37,163 bases of DNA from Streptomyces sp. NRRL F-6492 (GCF_001280125.1 NZ_LGEG01000253.1:1-37163); one strand, 5' to 3'. Positions 8,704-17,164 are shown, counted from the stretch's first letter. The notes: a model not told the origin generated them from the sequence alone. Numbers and translations: made by a program.

Positions 8704-10218
8704 TCACTCCTGCGAGGAGCCGGCGGCGCCCGCCCGGCGCCGCCATCCCCACAGCGCGAACGCCGCCGCGCAGGCCGCGCCGATCAGCCCCAGCGGGAGG
8801 CCGGCCGACGCGCCCGAGGGCGCCGCCGCGGGAGACGCGTCCTTCCCGAGGGCCGCCTGGGCGGGGGCGTTCCCACCTGGGGTGTCCCCGGTCGAGCCGT
8901 CCCGGGCCGGCGAGCCCTTCGCGGGAGCCTCCCGCGCCGGAGCGTCCTCGGCGGGAGCCTCCCGCACCGGAGCCTCCCGCGTCGGGCCGTTCTCGGCGGG
9001 GGCGTCCTTCGCGGGAGCCTCCTTCGTCCCGGTGTCCCCGGCGGGCGCGGTTCCCGCCTCCGCCCCCGCGCGGGCCGCCTTCTCCGGTGCGGTCCCGTCG
9101 TCCTGTCCGTCACGGGCCGCCGCCACGGCACGGGCGTCGACCTCGGCCTTCGTGTGCTCCGGCAGCAGCGAGCCCACCGGCCGGACGTGCCCGGCCGCCT
9201 CGAAGCCCCAGTCGAGCAGGGACCGCGCCTCCTCGTACACGGCGTACCCGCCGCCCTCCTGCGGGTTCATCACCGAGACGACGAGCGTCCGGTCGCCCCG
9301 CTTGGCCGCGGAGACCAGCGTGTTGCCCGCGTTGCTCGTGTAGCCGTTCTTGATGCCGATGAGCCCGGGGTAGCGGTCCACCCCGTTCTCACCGGTCAGG
9401 AGCCGGTTGGTGTTGGCGATGCCGTACGACCACGAACCCGCGGGGAAGTCCGCGTACCGCGTCGAGCAGTAGCGGACGAACGCGGGATCCTGGAGACCGG
9501 CCCGCCCGAAGACCGCCAGGTCGTACGCGGAGGACACCTGCCCCGGGGCGTCGTAGCCGTCCGGGGAGACCACGTGGGTGTCGTTCGCCCCCAGGGAGCG
9601 GGCCTTCTCCTGCATCTTCCGGGCCATCGAGTCCCAGCCGCCGTTCATCGCGGCGAGCACGTGCACCGCGTCGTTCCCGGAGCTGAGGAAGACGCCGTTC
9701 CACAGGTCCGAGACCTTGTACGTGTACCCCTCCTTGATCCCGACCAGGCTGCTGCCCGCCCCGATGCCGGTCAGCTCGGAATCGGCCACGGTGTGCTGCG
9801 CGGAGGAGTCGTGGTGGGGGAGAGCGGTGAGGGCGAACAGCGCCTTGAGGGTGCTGGCGGGCGGCAGCTTCCGGTGCGCGTCGCGCGCGGCGAGCACCTC
9901 GCCCGTGGACGCGTCCGCGACCACCCACGACAGCGCGGAGGCCGAGGGCAGCCGGGGCGCGCCCGACAGCGGCTGCACCTGCACGCCCCGCCGGTCGAGC
10001 CGGGCCGGGTCGACGGACCGGCGTACGGGCGGGGTGGGTTCCCCGACGGCGGAGGCCGGGGATCCCGCTGAGAAGGAGGAGAAGGAGGAGGCGGAGGAGA
10101 CGGGAGTGACGGACGAGACCGTGGGGGCGGGGGAGGCGACGGCCGCCGGAACGGGCAGCACGAACAGCAGGGCCGCGGAACCGGCGGCAGCGTGACGGAC
10201 AGCTGACGTGACGATCAT
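8704..10218 (-). CDS. Secreted, C-terminally anchored D-alanyl-D-alanine carboxypeptidase (penicillin-binding protein)
   Basis: I start it at ATG 10218, giving 504 aa with a signal peptide (AAAGSAALLFVLPVPAAVASP); a longer frame upstream is arginine-rich noise. The penicilloyl serine transferase motifs are S122-T-L-K125, S180-G-N182 and K290-N-G292, the last with Asn where K-T/S-G is usual. The enzyme would trim the terminal D-Ala from peptidoglycan stem peptides outside the membrane. Residues about 375-465 form an Ala/Pro/Glu-rich tract with repeated REAPAxxAPA units, a likely wall-spanning linker. A hydrophobic segment (GLIGAACAAAFALWGW) and basic tail then anchor it. An S/T-rich stretch also follows the signal peptide. 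The gene stands alone, divergent from the P450. Confidence 0.92.
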   Translation of the reverse strand: MIVTSAVRHAAAGSAALLFVLPVPAAVASPAPTVSSVTPVSSASSFSSFSAGSPASAVGEPTPPVRRSVDPARLDRRGVQVQPLSGAPRLPSASALSWVVADASTGEVLAARDAHRKLPPASTLKALFALTALPHHDSSAQHTVADSELTGIGAGSSLVGIKEGYTYKVSDLWNGVFLSSGNDAVHVLAAMNGGWDSMARKMQEKARSLGANDTHVVSPDGYDAPGQVSSAYDLAVFGRAGLQDPAFVRYCSTRYADFPAGSWSYGIANTNRLLTGENGVDRYPGLIGIKNGYTSNAGNTLVSAAKRGDRTLVVSVMNPQEGGGYAVYEEARSLLDWGFEAAGHVRPVGSLLPEHTKAEVDARAVAAARDGQDDGTAPEKAARAGAEAGTAPAGDTGTKEAPAKDAPAENGPTREAPVREAPAEDAPAREAPAKGSPARDGSTGDTPGGNAPAQAALGKDASPAAAPSGASAGLPLGLIGAACAAAFALWGWRRRAGAAGSSQE

Positions 10219-10594
10219 TCGGCCACCGTAGGGAGGAGGAGGCGAACCCGCAGATCGAAGTGGGCCGACCGGGGGAGCGGGTGTGGCGTACGGCGGCGCG
10301 TCGTGAGCCGACCGGGTGGTCCGGGCCCGCACCGGGCGCGCGGAGAGCGCGGGTGACGCCCCCTCACACCCGCACCGGAGCACCACCGTTCCGTACGGGA
10401 GACCCCGGCGCCCCGGCCCGCCGCCGCCTCCCGCCGGGCCGCTCTCCCGGACACCCCGCCCGGATGCTCTACCGAATGCTCTGCCGGGCATTCCGCCGCG
10501 CCCGGCAACTCCCTACGGAAGCGCCGTGGTTGACCGTAGGATCGGACGGCCCGCGCACCGCACCGGCCCGTCTCCGCAGTCAGGAGCCCCTCCC
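10219..10594. other. Divergent intergenic region between DD-carboxypeptidase and P450
   Basis: This 376-bp gap holds no supported gene. Two near-identical 11-mers, ATGCTCTACCG (10464-10474) and ATGCTCTGCCG (10476-10486), are 12 bp apart, and AATGC/GCATT arms bracket the second. TAGGAT at 10537-10542 is a plausible P450 -10, about 55 nt before its GTG start. These could be regulator contacts, but nothing in the window identifies the regulator. Confidence 0.4.
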
Positions 10595-11902
10595 GTGAAC
10601 ACCGTGAACACACCGCACTCCGAGACCGCCACCGAGACCGCCACCGAGACCGCAACCGACACCGCGACCGCGGCCTCCGGCCGGCCGCCGTACCGTCCGG
10701 ACCCGGCGGGCGGCTGCCCGCACGCGGAGAACGCGCGGCTGCTCGCCGGGGGCGCCGTGACCCCGGTGGTCCTGCCCGGCGAGGTCGAGGGCATGGCGGT
10801 CCTGGGCCACGACGCGCTGCGCGAGTTCCTCTCCCATCCGGACGTCGCCAAGGGCGCCCGGCACTTCACCGCCCTCGCCGAGGGCCGCATACCCGACGGC
10901 TGGCCGCTGCGCACCTTCGCCACCGTGCCCGGCATGACCACCGCGGACGGCGCCGACCACCGCCGGCTGCGCACGCTGGTCAGCAGCGCCTTCACCGCCC
11001 GCCGGGTCGAGGAGCTCCGCCCGCGCGTCGAAGCGGTCACCGCCGGACTCCTCGACGGACTCGCCGGGGCCGCCGCGGCCGGCGACGGCGTCGCCGACCT
11101 GCGCCGGCACTACGCGCTGCCGCTGCCGCTCGGCGTCATCTGCGAACTCTTCGGCGTCGACCCGGCCCACCAGGACCGGCTGCACCGCCTCTCCAGCCTG
11201 GTCGTCGCCACCGACACCGAGCCCGCGCGGGCCGTCGCCGCCAACCGGGAGCTCGTCGAGCTCCTGGCCTCCGTCGTCACCGCCAAGGCCGCCGCCCCCG
11301 GCGACGACCTCACCAGCGCCCTCATCGCCGCCCACGACGAGGACGGCGACCGGCTCAGCGGACCCGAGCTCATCGGCACCCTGCTCCTGATGATCATCGC
11401 GGGCCACGAGACCACCCTGAACCTGATCACCAACGCGGTCCGGGCGCTCTGCGCCCACCGCGACCAGCTCGCCCTGGTCGTCGAGGGCCGCGCGACCTGG
11501 GCGGACGTGGTGGAGGAGACCCTCCGCTGGGACAGCCCGGTCAGCTACTTCCCGTTCCGCTACCCGACCCGCGACCTCACCCTCGACGGCACCCTCATCC
11601 CCCGGGGCACCCCCGTCCTGGCCGGGTACTCGGCGGCGGGCCGCGACACCAGGGCCCACGGCCCGGACGCCGACCGCTTCGACGTCACCCGGGCCACCAC
11701 GGCGAAGCACCTCTCCCTCGGGCACGGCCCCCACTACTGCCTGGGCGCCCCGCTCGCGCGCCTGGAGGCCACGACCGCCCTGGAGGCCCTCTTCACCCGC
11801 TTCCCCGAGCTGGACCTGGCCGTCCCGGAGGACGGCCTGAACCGCCACGCCGGGTTCGTCGGCAACAGCGTCCGCACCCTTCCGGTCAGACTGTCCGCCT
11901 GA
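10595..11902 (+). CDS. Cytochrome P450
   Basis: The 435-aa protein starts at GTG 10595, with AGGAG eight bases upstream. All class I bacterial P450 landmarks are visible: the I-helix AGHETT (269-274), which binds oxygen; E-x-x-R in EETLRWD (about 309); and the haem loop LSLGHGPHYCLG with ligand Cys382. The usual Phe at the start of the haem loop is Leu. A ferredoxin and reductase would be needed; neither is encoded nearby. The N-terminus contains a repetitive (ETAT)n tract, residues 7-19, from a 12-bp DNA repeat, absent from typical P450s and probably disordered. No biosynthetic neighbours suggest a substrate. The family is certain; the subfamily (CYP105/107-like) is only an impression. Confidence 0.93.
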   Translation: MNTVNTPHSETATETATETATDTATAASGRPPYRPDPAGGCPHAENARLLAGGAVTPVVLPGEVEGMAVLGHDALREFLSHPDVAKGARHFTALAEGRIPDGWPLRTFATVPGMTTADGADHRRLRTLVSSAFTARRVEELRPRVEAVTAGLLDGLAGAAAAGDGVADLRRHYALPLPLGVICELFGVDPAHQDRLHRLSSLVVATDTEPARAVAANRELVELLASVVTAKAAAPGDDLTSALIAAHDEDGDRLSGPELIGTLLLMIIAGHETTLNLITNAVRALCAHRDQLALVVEGRATWADVVEETLRWDSPVSYFPFRYPTRDLTLDGTLIPRGTPVLAGYSAAGRDTRAHGPDADRFDVTRATTAKHLSLGHGPHYCLGAPLARLEATTALEALFTRFPELDLAVPEDGLNRHAGFVGNSVRTLPVRLSA

Positions 11903-11933
11903 CGCGGCACCACGACCCGGGCACGGGCACGCG

Positions 11934-11958
11934 GAGGGCCGTCCGCCGGGCGGCCCTC
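11934..11958. terminator. Hairpin at the P450/small-protein convergent junction
   Basis: GAGGGCCG (11934-11941) and its exact complement CGGCCCTC (11951-11958) form a stem with a 9-nt loop. It overlaps the stop codon of the small gene on the minus strand. Confidence 0.5.
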
Positions 11959-12202
11959 AGCCCGCCCGGCCCCACGTCGTCGTGGAGAAGGTCCGCAGGG
12001 AGGAGACGACGCGCAGCAGCCGGTCCTCGTTCCCGGCGAGGCCGGCCGCGCGGAGCGCCTCGTCGGCCTCCGCCATCGGACGGACGAGCACGGCCCCCGC
12101 GTACGGGGCGAGCCGTGGATCCTCCAGCACGGCCCGGGTGGATTCGAGCAGCCGCAGATACGCCTGGGCCGCCGCGCGCTCGTCGGTGGTGATCGTGGTC
12201 AT
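11957..12202 (-). CDS. Small hypothetical protein (81 aa)
   Basis: ATG 12202 has GGGAG seven bases upstream, and codon bias supports a real gene. The product is predicted to be helical and soluble: TDERAAAQAYLRLLESTRAVLEDPRLAPYAGA, then MAEADEALRAAGLAGNEDRLLRVVSSLRTF. It has no cysteine, signal peptide or membrane segment. I do not recognise a family. It follows the Nudix gene on the same strand after 62 nt, so the two may be co-transcribed, though TTGTCA in the gap could begin a separate promoter. Function is unknown. Confidence 0.65.
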   Translation of the reverse strand: MTTITTDERAAAQAYLRLLESTRAVLEDPRLAPYAGAVLVRPMAEADEALRAAGLAGNEDRLLRVVSSLRTFSTTTWGRAG

Positions 12203-12264
12203 GTCGGGCTCCCTCTCGACAGTTCGGCTCCCACCACCTTCTCCTACGCCTCTGACAATCCGGG

Positions 12265-12741
12265 TCAGCCCCGCCCGCCGAGGTGCGCCGCCAGCCGCTC
12301 CAGGAAGGCCTGTTGCCCCACGACGAGCAGCGGAGCCGCCGCCTCCGGGGCGAACCAGCCGACCCGGTCGATCTCCGGGAACTCCTCCGTGCGGCCGGAG
12401 CGGGGCGGCCACTCCAGGGTGAAGGTGCCCGGCACGATCAGGTCCGGGTCCAGGTCGCCCTCGACGGCCCAGGCGGTGACGAGCTTCCCGTTGCGCTGCC
12501 GGCTCTCCCCGAGGTCGATCCAGTCGCCCTCGGGAGCGGCGAGGCCCAGCTCCTCCCGGAACTCCCGGCGGGCCGCCGCGCCGGGCGCCTCGTCGGGCTC
12601 GTACTCCCCCTTGGGGATCGACCAGGCGCCCTCCTCGCGGGACTCCCAGAAGGGGCCGCCCATGTGACCGATGAGGACCTCGACGCCACCGTCCGCCGTC
12701 CGGCGGAAGACCAGGAGACCCGCGCTGCGTTTGACCGGCAT
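12265..12741 (-). CDS. Nudix hydrolase
   Basis: The 158-aa protein starts at ATG 12741. The Nudix box is complete and canonical: G45-x5-E51-x7-R59-E60-F-R-E63-E64-L-G66-L, the Mg2+-binding loop-helix that hydrolyses nucleoside diphosphates linked to another moiety. The surrounding sequence, SAGLLVFRR near the start, AWSIPKGEY before the box and TEEFPEIDRVGWFAPEAA after it, resembles the NTP pyrophosphohydrolase / diadenosine polyphosphate hydrolase branch found across Streptomyces. The substrate cannot be told from sequence. The FAD oxidoreductase of the glycerol operon ends 86 nt upstream on the same strand, so read-through is possible, but the functional link is not evident. Confidence 0.93.
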   Translation of the reverse strand: MPVKRSAGLLVFRRTADGGVEVLIGHMGGPFWESREEGAWSIPKGEYEPDEAPGAAARREFREELGLAAPEGDWIDLGESRQRNGKLVTAWAVEGDLDPDLIVPGTFTLEWPPRSGRTEEFPEIDRVGWFAPEAAAPLLVVGQQAFLERLAAHLGGRG

Positions 12742-12826
12742 GGGCCCAGTGTGTCCGAAGGCCCCCGCCGGCGCAGCCCGTCGGGACGCCCGCGACGATG
12801 TGCCCCGGCGCGCGTCCGCCGGCGCC

Positions 12827-14131
12827 TCACGCCCCCGGCCCCCCGCTGCTCCACTCCTCCGCCCCGACCGTCACGGGCCCGCCCGCCGGGTCGGCTCCGC
12901 GCGTCCAGTCGGGCCCGAGCCGTACGGAACGCCACGGCACCAGCGTCCCGCGCAGCCGCTCCCGCCGCAGTCGCACGCCGTCCTGGGCGACGGTCAGGAC
13001 CGGGCGTACGAGACGGCGCTCCGGCCGTACGAGCAGGGGCGCGGCCTCCGGGCCGAGGAGGCCGGGCGTCACCCACCGCAGCGGCCCCGCGGCCGTGACC
13101 GGCACCGTTCCGGCGGGCCGGGACGGATCGCCGGGACGGCGGAGGTGACCGAGCACCGCGTCGGCCGCCGCCCGTCCCTCGGCGGCGGCCACCGGGGCCG
13201 GTTCCCCGCCGTGCAGGAGGCCGCCGGCCGCGAAGACCCCGGGAACGGCGGTGCGGAAGGCGCCGTCCGTCACCGGGCCCCGCGTGCCCGGCGCGAGCGG
13301 CAGCCCGCGGGCGCGGGCGAGTTCGTGGTCCGGGATCCAGTCGCCGGTGAGGACCACGGTGTCGCACCGCAGCACGGACGCGCGGCCGTCCCGTCCCCGG
13401 ACCGCGACCCCGGTCGCCCGGCCGCGCCCGAGCAGCTCCGTCACGACCGTGCCGGTGAGCACCGGCACGGCCCCGAACCCGGTCGGCGCGGAGGGGAGTT
13501 CGGTGACGACCGCCGCCACCTCCACCCCGGCCGAGCGCAGCGTCCGCACCGCGCTCCGGGCCACCGGTTCGCCGCCGACGACCACAGCCCGCCGGCCAAG
13601 GTGCTCCCTTCGGGAGCCGAACAGCGCGACCGTCCGCTGGAGTTCGCCCGTGGTCAGCACTCCGGCGGGCCGTGTCCCCGGGACGAGCCGGGCGCTGCGG
13701 GGCCGTTCGCGCGCCCCGGTGGCGAGGACCACCGCGCGGGCCGCGATCCGTTCGAGCCCGGCCGGCGAGGTGACGTCCAGGGCGAGCGGCCCGGCCCAGC
13801 CCGTGGCCGAGACGCCGGTGCGGACGACGGCCCCGGCCCGCAGCGCCTCCCGCACCGCGCGCCGCGCGTAGCCCGGCCCGTCCAGGGGCCGCCCCCGCGC
13901 GTCCGCGCCGAACCCCGGGCGCGCGCAGTGGCGCGGGACCCCGCCCGCGTCCGGCTCCCGCTCCAGGACCTCGACGCGGCCGGCGCCCGCAGCCGCGAGC
14001 CGGGCGGCCGCGGCGAGCCCGGCGGGCCCCGCGCCCACGACGAGCACGTCGACCGCACGGTTCACCGACCGCCCCGCTCCCGGTCCTCCGTGCGGTCCAC
14101 CGGCCGTCCCCTCGTCCTCCGTACGGTTCAC
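12827..14131 (-). CDS. GlpB-like NAD(P)/FAD-dependent oxidoreductase, third gene of the glycerol operon
   Basis: The 434-aa protein has a Rossmann FAD site ([22 protein letters not shown], about 28-49), the family signature GGVPRHCARPGFG, VVLATGARERPR, a second dinucleotide motif (AVVVGGEPVARSAVR) and a C-terminal GVFAAGGLLHG FAD contact. The GGxxRxCxHxGFG element is typical of proteins that pair with BFD-type glycerol-3-phosphate or opine dehydrogenases, as in the Thermotoga TM1430-TM1434 cluster. It probably passes electrons from the upstream dehydrogenase to NAD(P) or another acceptor. GTG 14131 overlaps the preceding stop as GTGA. An in-frame GTG at 14065, closer to the FAD motif, is an alternative, because a 31-bp repeat has duplicated this start region. 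Confidence 0.82.
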   Translation of the reverse strand: MNRTEDEGTAGGPHGGPGAGRSVNRAVDVLVVGAGPAGLAAAARLAAAGAGRVEVLEREPDAGGVPRHCARPGFGADARGRPLDGPGYARRAVREALRAGAVVRTGVSATGWAGPLALDVTSPAGLERIAARAVVLATGARERPRSARLVPGTRPAGVLTTGELQRTVALFGSRREHLGRRAVVVGGEPVARSAVRTLRSAGVEVAAVVTELPSAPTGFGAVPVLTGTVVTELLGRGRATGVAVRGRDGRASVLRCDTVVLTGDWIPDHELARARGLPLAPGTRGPVTDGAFRTAVPGVFAAGGLLHGGEPAPVAAAEGRAAADAVLGHLRRPGDPSRPAGTVPVTAAGPLRWVTPGLLGPEAAPLLVRPERRLVRPVLTVAQDGVRLRRERLRGTLVPWRSVRLGPDWTRGADPAGGPVTVGAEEWSSGGPGA

Positions 14132-14146
14132 CGGCCGTCCCCCTCG
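14084..14146. repeat. Tandem 31/32-bp repeat at the junction of the two FAD genes
   Basis: Copy one (14084-14114) and copy two (14115-14146) are adjacent and differ by two substitutions and one indel. A third, decayed copy of the core (CGCACGGTTCACCG) lies near 14053. Each core carries a CAC that is a GTG on the minus strand, so the repeat multiplies potential starts for the GlpB-like gene. It adds about 20 codons of Gly/Pro-rich N-terminus. Confidence 0.7.
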
Positions 14147-15651
14147 TGAGCTCCCGGGAGGTTCCGCGACTCCTCGAACAGCGCCCGCACCTCCGCGCCG
14201 CAGAAGTTCCCCTGGCAGCGGCCGCCCCGCGCGCGGGTCCTGCGCCGCAGCCCGTCGAGGCCGCCCGGGGGGATCGTCGAGGCGAGCGCGGCCCGGACCT
14301 CGCCCCGGGTGACCCGCTCGCAGTGACAGACGATCGCCCCGAAATCGGGCTCACGGGCGATGAGTCCGGCGTCCCGGTAGGGCCGGGGGAAGGCCTCGCC
14401 GAGGTTCGGCACGCGGACCGGGGCGAGCGGCCGCTCCGGCCCCGGTTCGAGCCCGCAGTCGGCCAGGAGGCCGAGCACGTGCTCCGCGATGGCCGCGGAG
14501 GCGCTGAGCCCGGTCGAGCGGATCCCGCCCACCGTCACGTACCGCAGGGCGGGGTGCGCGGCGATCCGGTAGTCCTCCCGGCCGGTGGCGGCCCGCAGTC
14601 CCGCGTAGACGGCCGTGACCTCCTCGTCGAGCAGCGCGGGCAGGACGCGGCCGCCCTGTTCGAGGAGGCCGGCGATCCCCCCGGCCGTCGTGCCGGTCGC
14701 GGTCTTGTCGTCGAGGTCCTCGGCGGTGGGCCCGAGCATGACGTTCCCGTACACGGTGGGGGAGACGAGCACGCCCTTGCCGAGCGGTCCGGGCACGGGG
14801 AGCAGGATGTGCCGGACCAGGTCGCGGGCGAACTTGTCGAAGACGAGCAGCTGGCCCCGGCGCGGGGTGACGGTGAAGTCCTCGCGTCCGACCAGGGCGT
14901 CGAAGGCGTCGGCGTACAGCCCGCAGGCGTTGACGAGGTGCCGGGTCCGGAGCGTCCCGCGCCGGGTGACGAGCCGGTGGTGCGCACCGCCCGGACGCAC
15001 CTCCTCCACCCGGCAGTTCAGGTGCAGGTCCACCCCGGAGCGGACGGCCTGCGTGGCGTACGCGAGGACGGTCGTCCACGGGCAGACGATCGACTCGCCC
15101 GGCACGTCGAGCGCCGCGAGCGCGCCGGGCGCCAAGTGGGGTTCTCGCGAAGCCAGTTCGGCGGCGTCGATGATCCGGGTGGTGCGGTGGCCGTTGCGCC
15201 CGGCCTTCTCCGCGAGGCGGGGGAGCGCGGCGCGCTCCCGCTCGTCCCGGGCGACGAGCAGGGCGCCGAGCGGCTCCACGGGGATGCCGGTCTCGCGCGC
15301 GTACGCGGTGAGCAGCCGGTGCCCCTCGCGGACGAGCCGCGCCTCCAGGGTGCCGGGCGCGGCGTCGAAACCGGTGTGCAGGATGGCGGTGTTGGCCTTC
15401 GAGGTGCCGTCGCCCACGTCGTTCGCGGCCTCCACGAGGGCGATCCGCAGCGGGTGGCGGGCGAGCGCGCGGGCGATGGCGGTCCCGACGACCCCGGCCC
15501 CGACGACCACGACGTCGTACGCGGCGTCCCCGTCGGCGGGGAGGGGCCCGGCCCGGGTGACCTCTCCGGGAAGCCCCGGCCCGCCGACGCGGAACTCCGC
15601 CCGCGTGCTCCTCGCCGCCCCCGTGCCCGTCGCCGCTCCCGTACTCCTCAC
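14128..15651 (-). CDS. GlpA-like FAD-dependent glycerol-3-phosphate dehydrogenase with C-terminal [2Fe-2S] BFD domain
   Basis: The 507-aa protein starts at GTG 15651, overlapping the glpK stop as GTGA. After a 45-residue extension it has the FAD site GAGVVG (51-56), the substrate-domain blocks SKANTAILHTGFDA, NACGLYAD and PRRGQLLVFDK, and VTVGGIRSTGLSASAAIAEHV, as in GlpA/GlpD/LhgO. The C-terminus is a bacterioferritin-associated-ferredoxin-like domain: CHC in IVCHCERVT, then CQGNFC, four cysteines for a [2Fe-2S] cluster. This domain marks the GlpA, anaerobic-type branch. It likely oxidises sn-glycerol-3-phosphate to dihydroxyacetone phosphate, with electrons moving to the GlpB-like partner. 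No GlpC or DUF1667 gene follows. A related 2-hydroxyacid substrate is possible. Confidence 0.85.
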   Translation of the reverse strand: MRSTGAATGTGAARSTRAEFRVGGPGLPGEVTRAGPLPADGDAAYDVVVVGAGVVGTAIARALARHPLRIALVEAANDVGDGTSKANTAILHTGFDAAPGTLEARLVREGHRLLTAYARETGIPVEPLGALLVARDERERAALPRLAEKAGRNGHRTTRIIDAAELASREPHLAPGALAALDVPGESIVCPWTTVLAYATQAVRSGVDLHLNCRVEEVRPGGAHHRLVTRRGTLRTRHLVNACGLYADAFDALVGREDFTVTPRRGQLLVFDKFARDLVRHILLPVPGPLGKGVLVSPTVYGNVMLGPTAEDLDDKTATGTTAGGIAGLLEQGGRVLPALLDEEVTAVYAGLRAATGREDYRIAAHPALRYVTVGGIRSTGLSASAAIAEHVLGLLADCGLEPGPERPLAPVRVPNLGEAFPRPYRDAGLIAREPDFGAIVCHCERVTRGEVRAALASTIPPGGLDGLRRRTRARGGRCQGNFCGAEVRALFEESRNLPGAHEGDGR

Positions 15652-17114
15652 GCCGCCCCGCCGTCGGCCGCCTGCGCCCCCGGCCGTTCCAGCAGCGCCG
15701 CGACCTCCGCGCGGAACCGGGCGAGGCGCGCCGCCGCCTCGTCGGCGGAGATCCGGGGCTCGTACACCGCCGCCGGCTTCCATTCCGGTACGGCCTCCCG
15801 GAGCGTGAGCCCCGGGAAGCGGCCCAGGCGGGCGACCGCGCCGACCCCGAGGGCCGTGGCGTCGGGCAGGGCGGAGACCTCGACCGGCCGTTGCAGCAGG
15901 TCGGCCTGGGTCTGCATGAGCAGCGCGCTCCGGGTCAGGCCGCCGTCGGCGCGCAGCGAGGTCAGCGCCGTGCCCCGGTCCGCAGCCGCGGCCGCGGCGA
16001 GCTCCACGACCTGGGCGGCGATGCCCTCGCACAGGGCCCGCACCAGCTGCCCCGGGCCGGTGTCCAGGCCGAGGCCGGTGAGCGAGCCGCGCACGTCCCC
16101 CCGCCACCAGGGCGCGGCGAGCCCCGCGAACGCGGGGACGAACGTGACGCCCCCGCTGTCCGGGACGGCGCCGCCGACCGCGTCGAGCTCCCCGGCCCCG
16201 GAGACCACCCCGAGGTCGGTGAGCCAGCGCACGGCCGAGGCCACCGTGTACACCTGGCCGTCCAGGCAGTGGGTGACGCGCCCGCCGAGCCGCCAGGCGA
16301 CACAGCTCACCAGGCCCGAGGCGGCCCGCAGCGGCTCGGGGCCGGTCCGCGCGAGCAGGAAGGCCCCCGTGCCGTACGTGCACTTGGCGGCGGCCGGGTC
16401 GTCGGCGCTCTGCGCGAGCAGCGCCGCCTGCTGGTCCACCAGCAGGCCGGTCAGGGGGAGCGGAGGGCCGAAGGCGGTCGTGGTGCCCACGGGCGCGTCG
16501 CAGTCCACCACCCGGGGCAGCGGCTCGCCGCCGAGTCCGTACAGGTCGAGGGCGGTCCGCGACCAGGAGACCGTGTCGAGGTCGAGGAGCCCGGTGCGCC
16601 CGGCGGTCGCCGCGTCGGTGACGAAGGCGCCGGTGAGCCGGTGGACGAGCCAGGCGTCACTGGTGGTGACGGCGCCCGCGCCGGTGGCGTGGCGGCGGAT
16701 CCAGGCCATCTTCGGCGCGGCGAAGTAGGGGTCCACCGGGAGGCCGGTCAGACGGCGCAACTCCTCGGCGTGCGGATCGAGTTCCGCGCAGACGCCAGCG
16801 GCCCTGCGGTCCTGCCATACGAGCGCGTCGGTGAGCGGTTCGCCGGTGGCGGGGTCCCAGGCGAGCACGGTCTCGCCCTGGTTGGCGAGGCCCGCGGCCA
16901 CGACCGGGACGCCCGCGTCGGCCAGCGCCGCCCGCCCCGCGGCGACCACGGAGTCGTACAGCTCGCGCGGGTCGACCTCGACCAGGCCGCCCGGCAGGTA
17001 ACGGGGCCGCACCGGCGCCGTACCGCTGCCGAGGACGCCGCGTTCCGGACACAGGACGAGGGCCTTCGTGCCCGACGTGCCCTGGTCGACGGCGAGTACC
17101 GGGCCGCCCGTCAT
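15648..17114 (-). CDS. glpK: Glycerol kinase-like FGGY carbohydrate kinase
   Basis: The 488-aa protein starts at ATG 17114, with GGGAG eight bases upstream. The N-terminal phosphate loop is AVDQGTSGTKALVL. WDPATGEPLTDALVWQDRR and GLPVDPYFAAPKMAWI correspond to conserved glycerol kinase blocks, and TYGTGAFLLAR plus the C-terminal LRADGGLTRSALLMQTQADLL match the FGGY ATP-binding half. It would phosphorylate glycerol to glycerol-3-phosphate in the cytoplasm. It heads a three-gene minus-strand operon; each following gene starts inside the preceding stop (GTGA), implying translational coupling. No glycerol facilitator is present. A perfect palindrome at 17141-17164 sits in its leader or promoter. 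Substrate is assigned by motif and context; another polyol cannot be excluded. Confidence 0.87.
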   Translation of the reverse strand: MTGGPVLAVDQGTSGTKALVLCPERGVLGSGTAPVRPRYLPGGLVEVDPRELYDSVVAAGRAALADAGVPVVAAGLANQGETVLAWDPATGEPLTDALVWQDRRAAGVCAELDPHAEELRRLTGLPVDPYFAAPKMAWIRRHATGAGAVTTSDAWLVHRLTGAFVTDAATAGRTGLLDLDTVSWSRTALDLYGLGGEPLPRVVDCDAPVGTTTAFGPPLPLTGLLVDQQAALLAQSADDPAAAKCTYGTGAFLLARTGPEPLRAASGLVSCVAWRLGGRVTHCLDGQVYTVASAVRWLTDLGVVSGAGELDAVGGAVPDSGGVTFVPAFAGLAAPWWRGDVRGSLTGLGLDTGPGQLVRALCEGIAAQVVELAAAAAADRGTALTSLRADGGLTRSALLMQTQADLLQRPVEVSALPDATALGVGAVARLGRFPGLTLREAVPEWKPAAVYEPRISADEAAARLARFRAEVAALLERPGAQAADGGAA

Positions 17115-17140
17115 CCTGTCGCTCCCGTCCGATGGTCCCG

Positions 17141-17164
17141 TTCGGTGACCGTCCGGTCACCGAA
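17141..17164. promoter_or_regulatory. Perfect 24-bp palindrome upstream of glpK
   Basis: TTCGGTGACC, spacer GTCC, and the exact complement GGTCACCGAA lie 27-50 nt before the glpK ATG. This could be an operator for an unlinked regulator or a hairpin in the glpK leader. The following 100 bp toward the divergent gene is unusually AT-rich (AGTAAATCAAATTCAG), as expected for promoter DNA. Confidence 0.6.
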
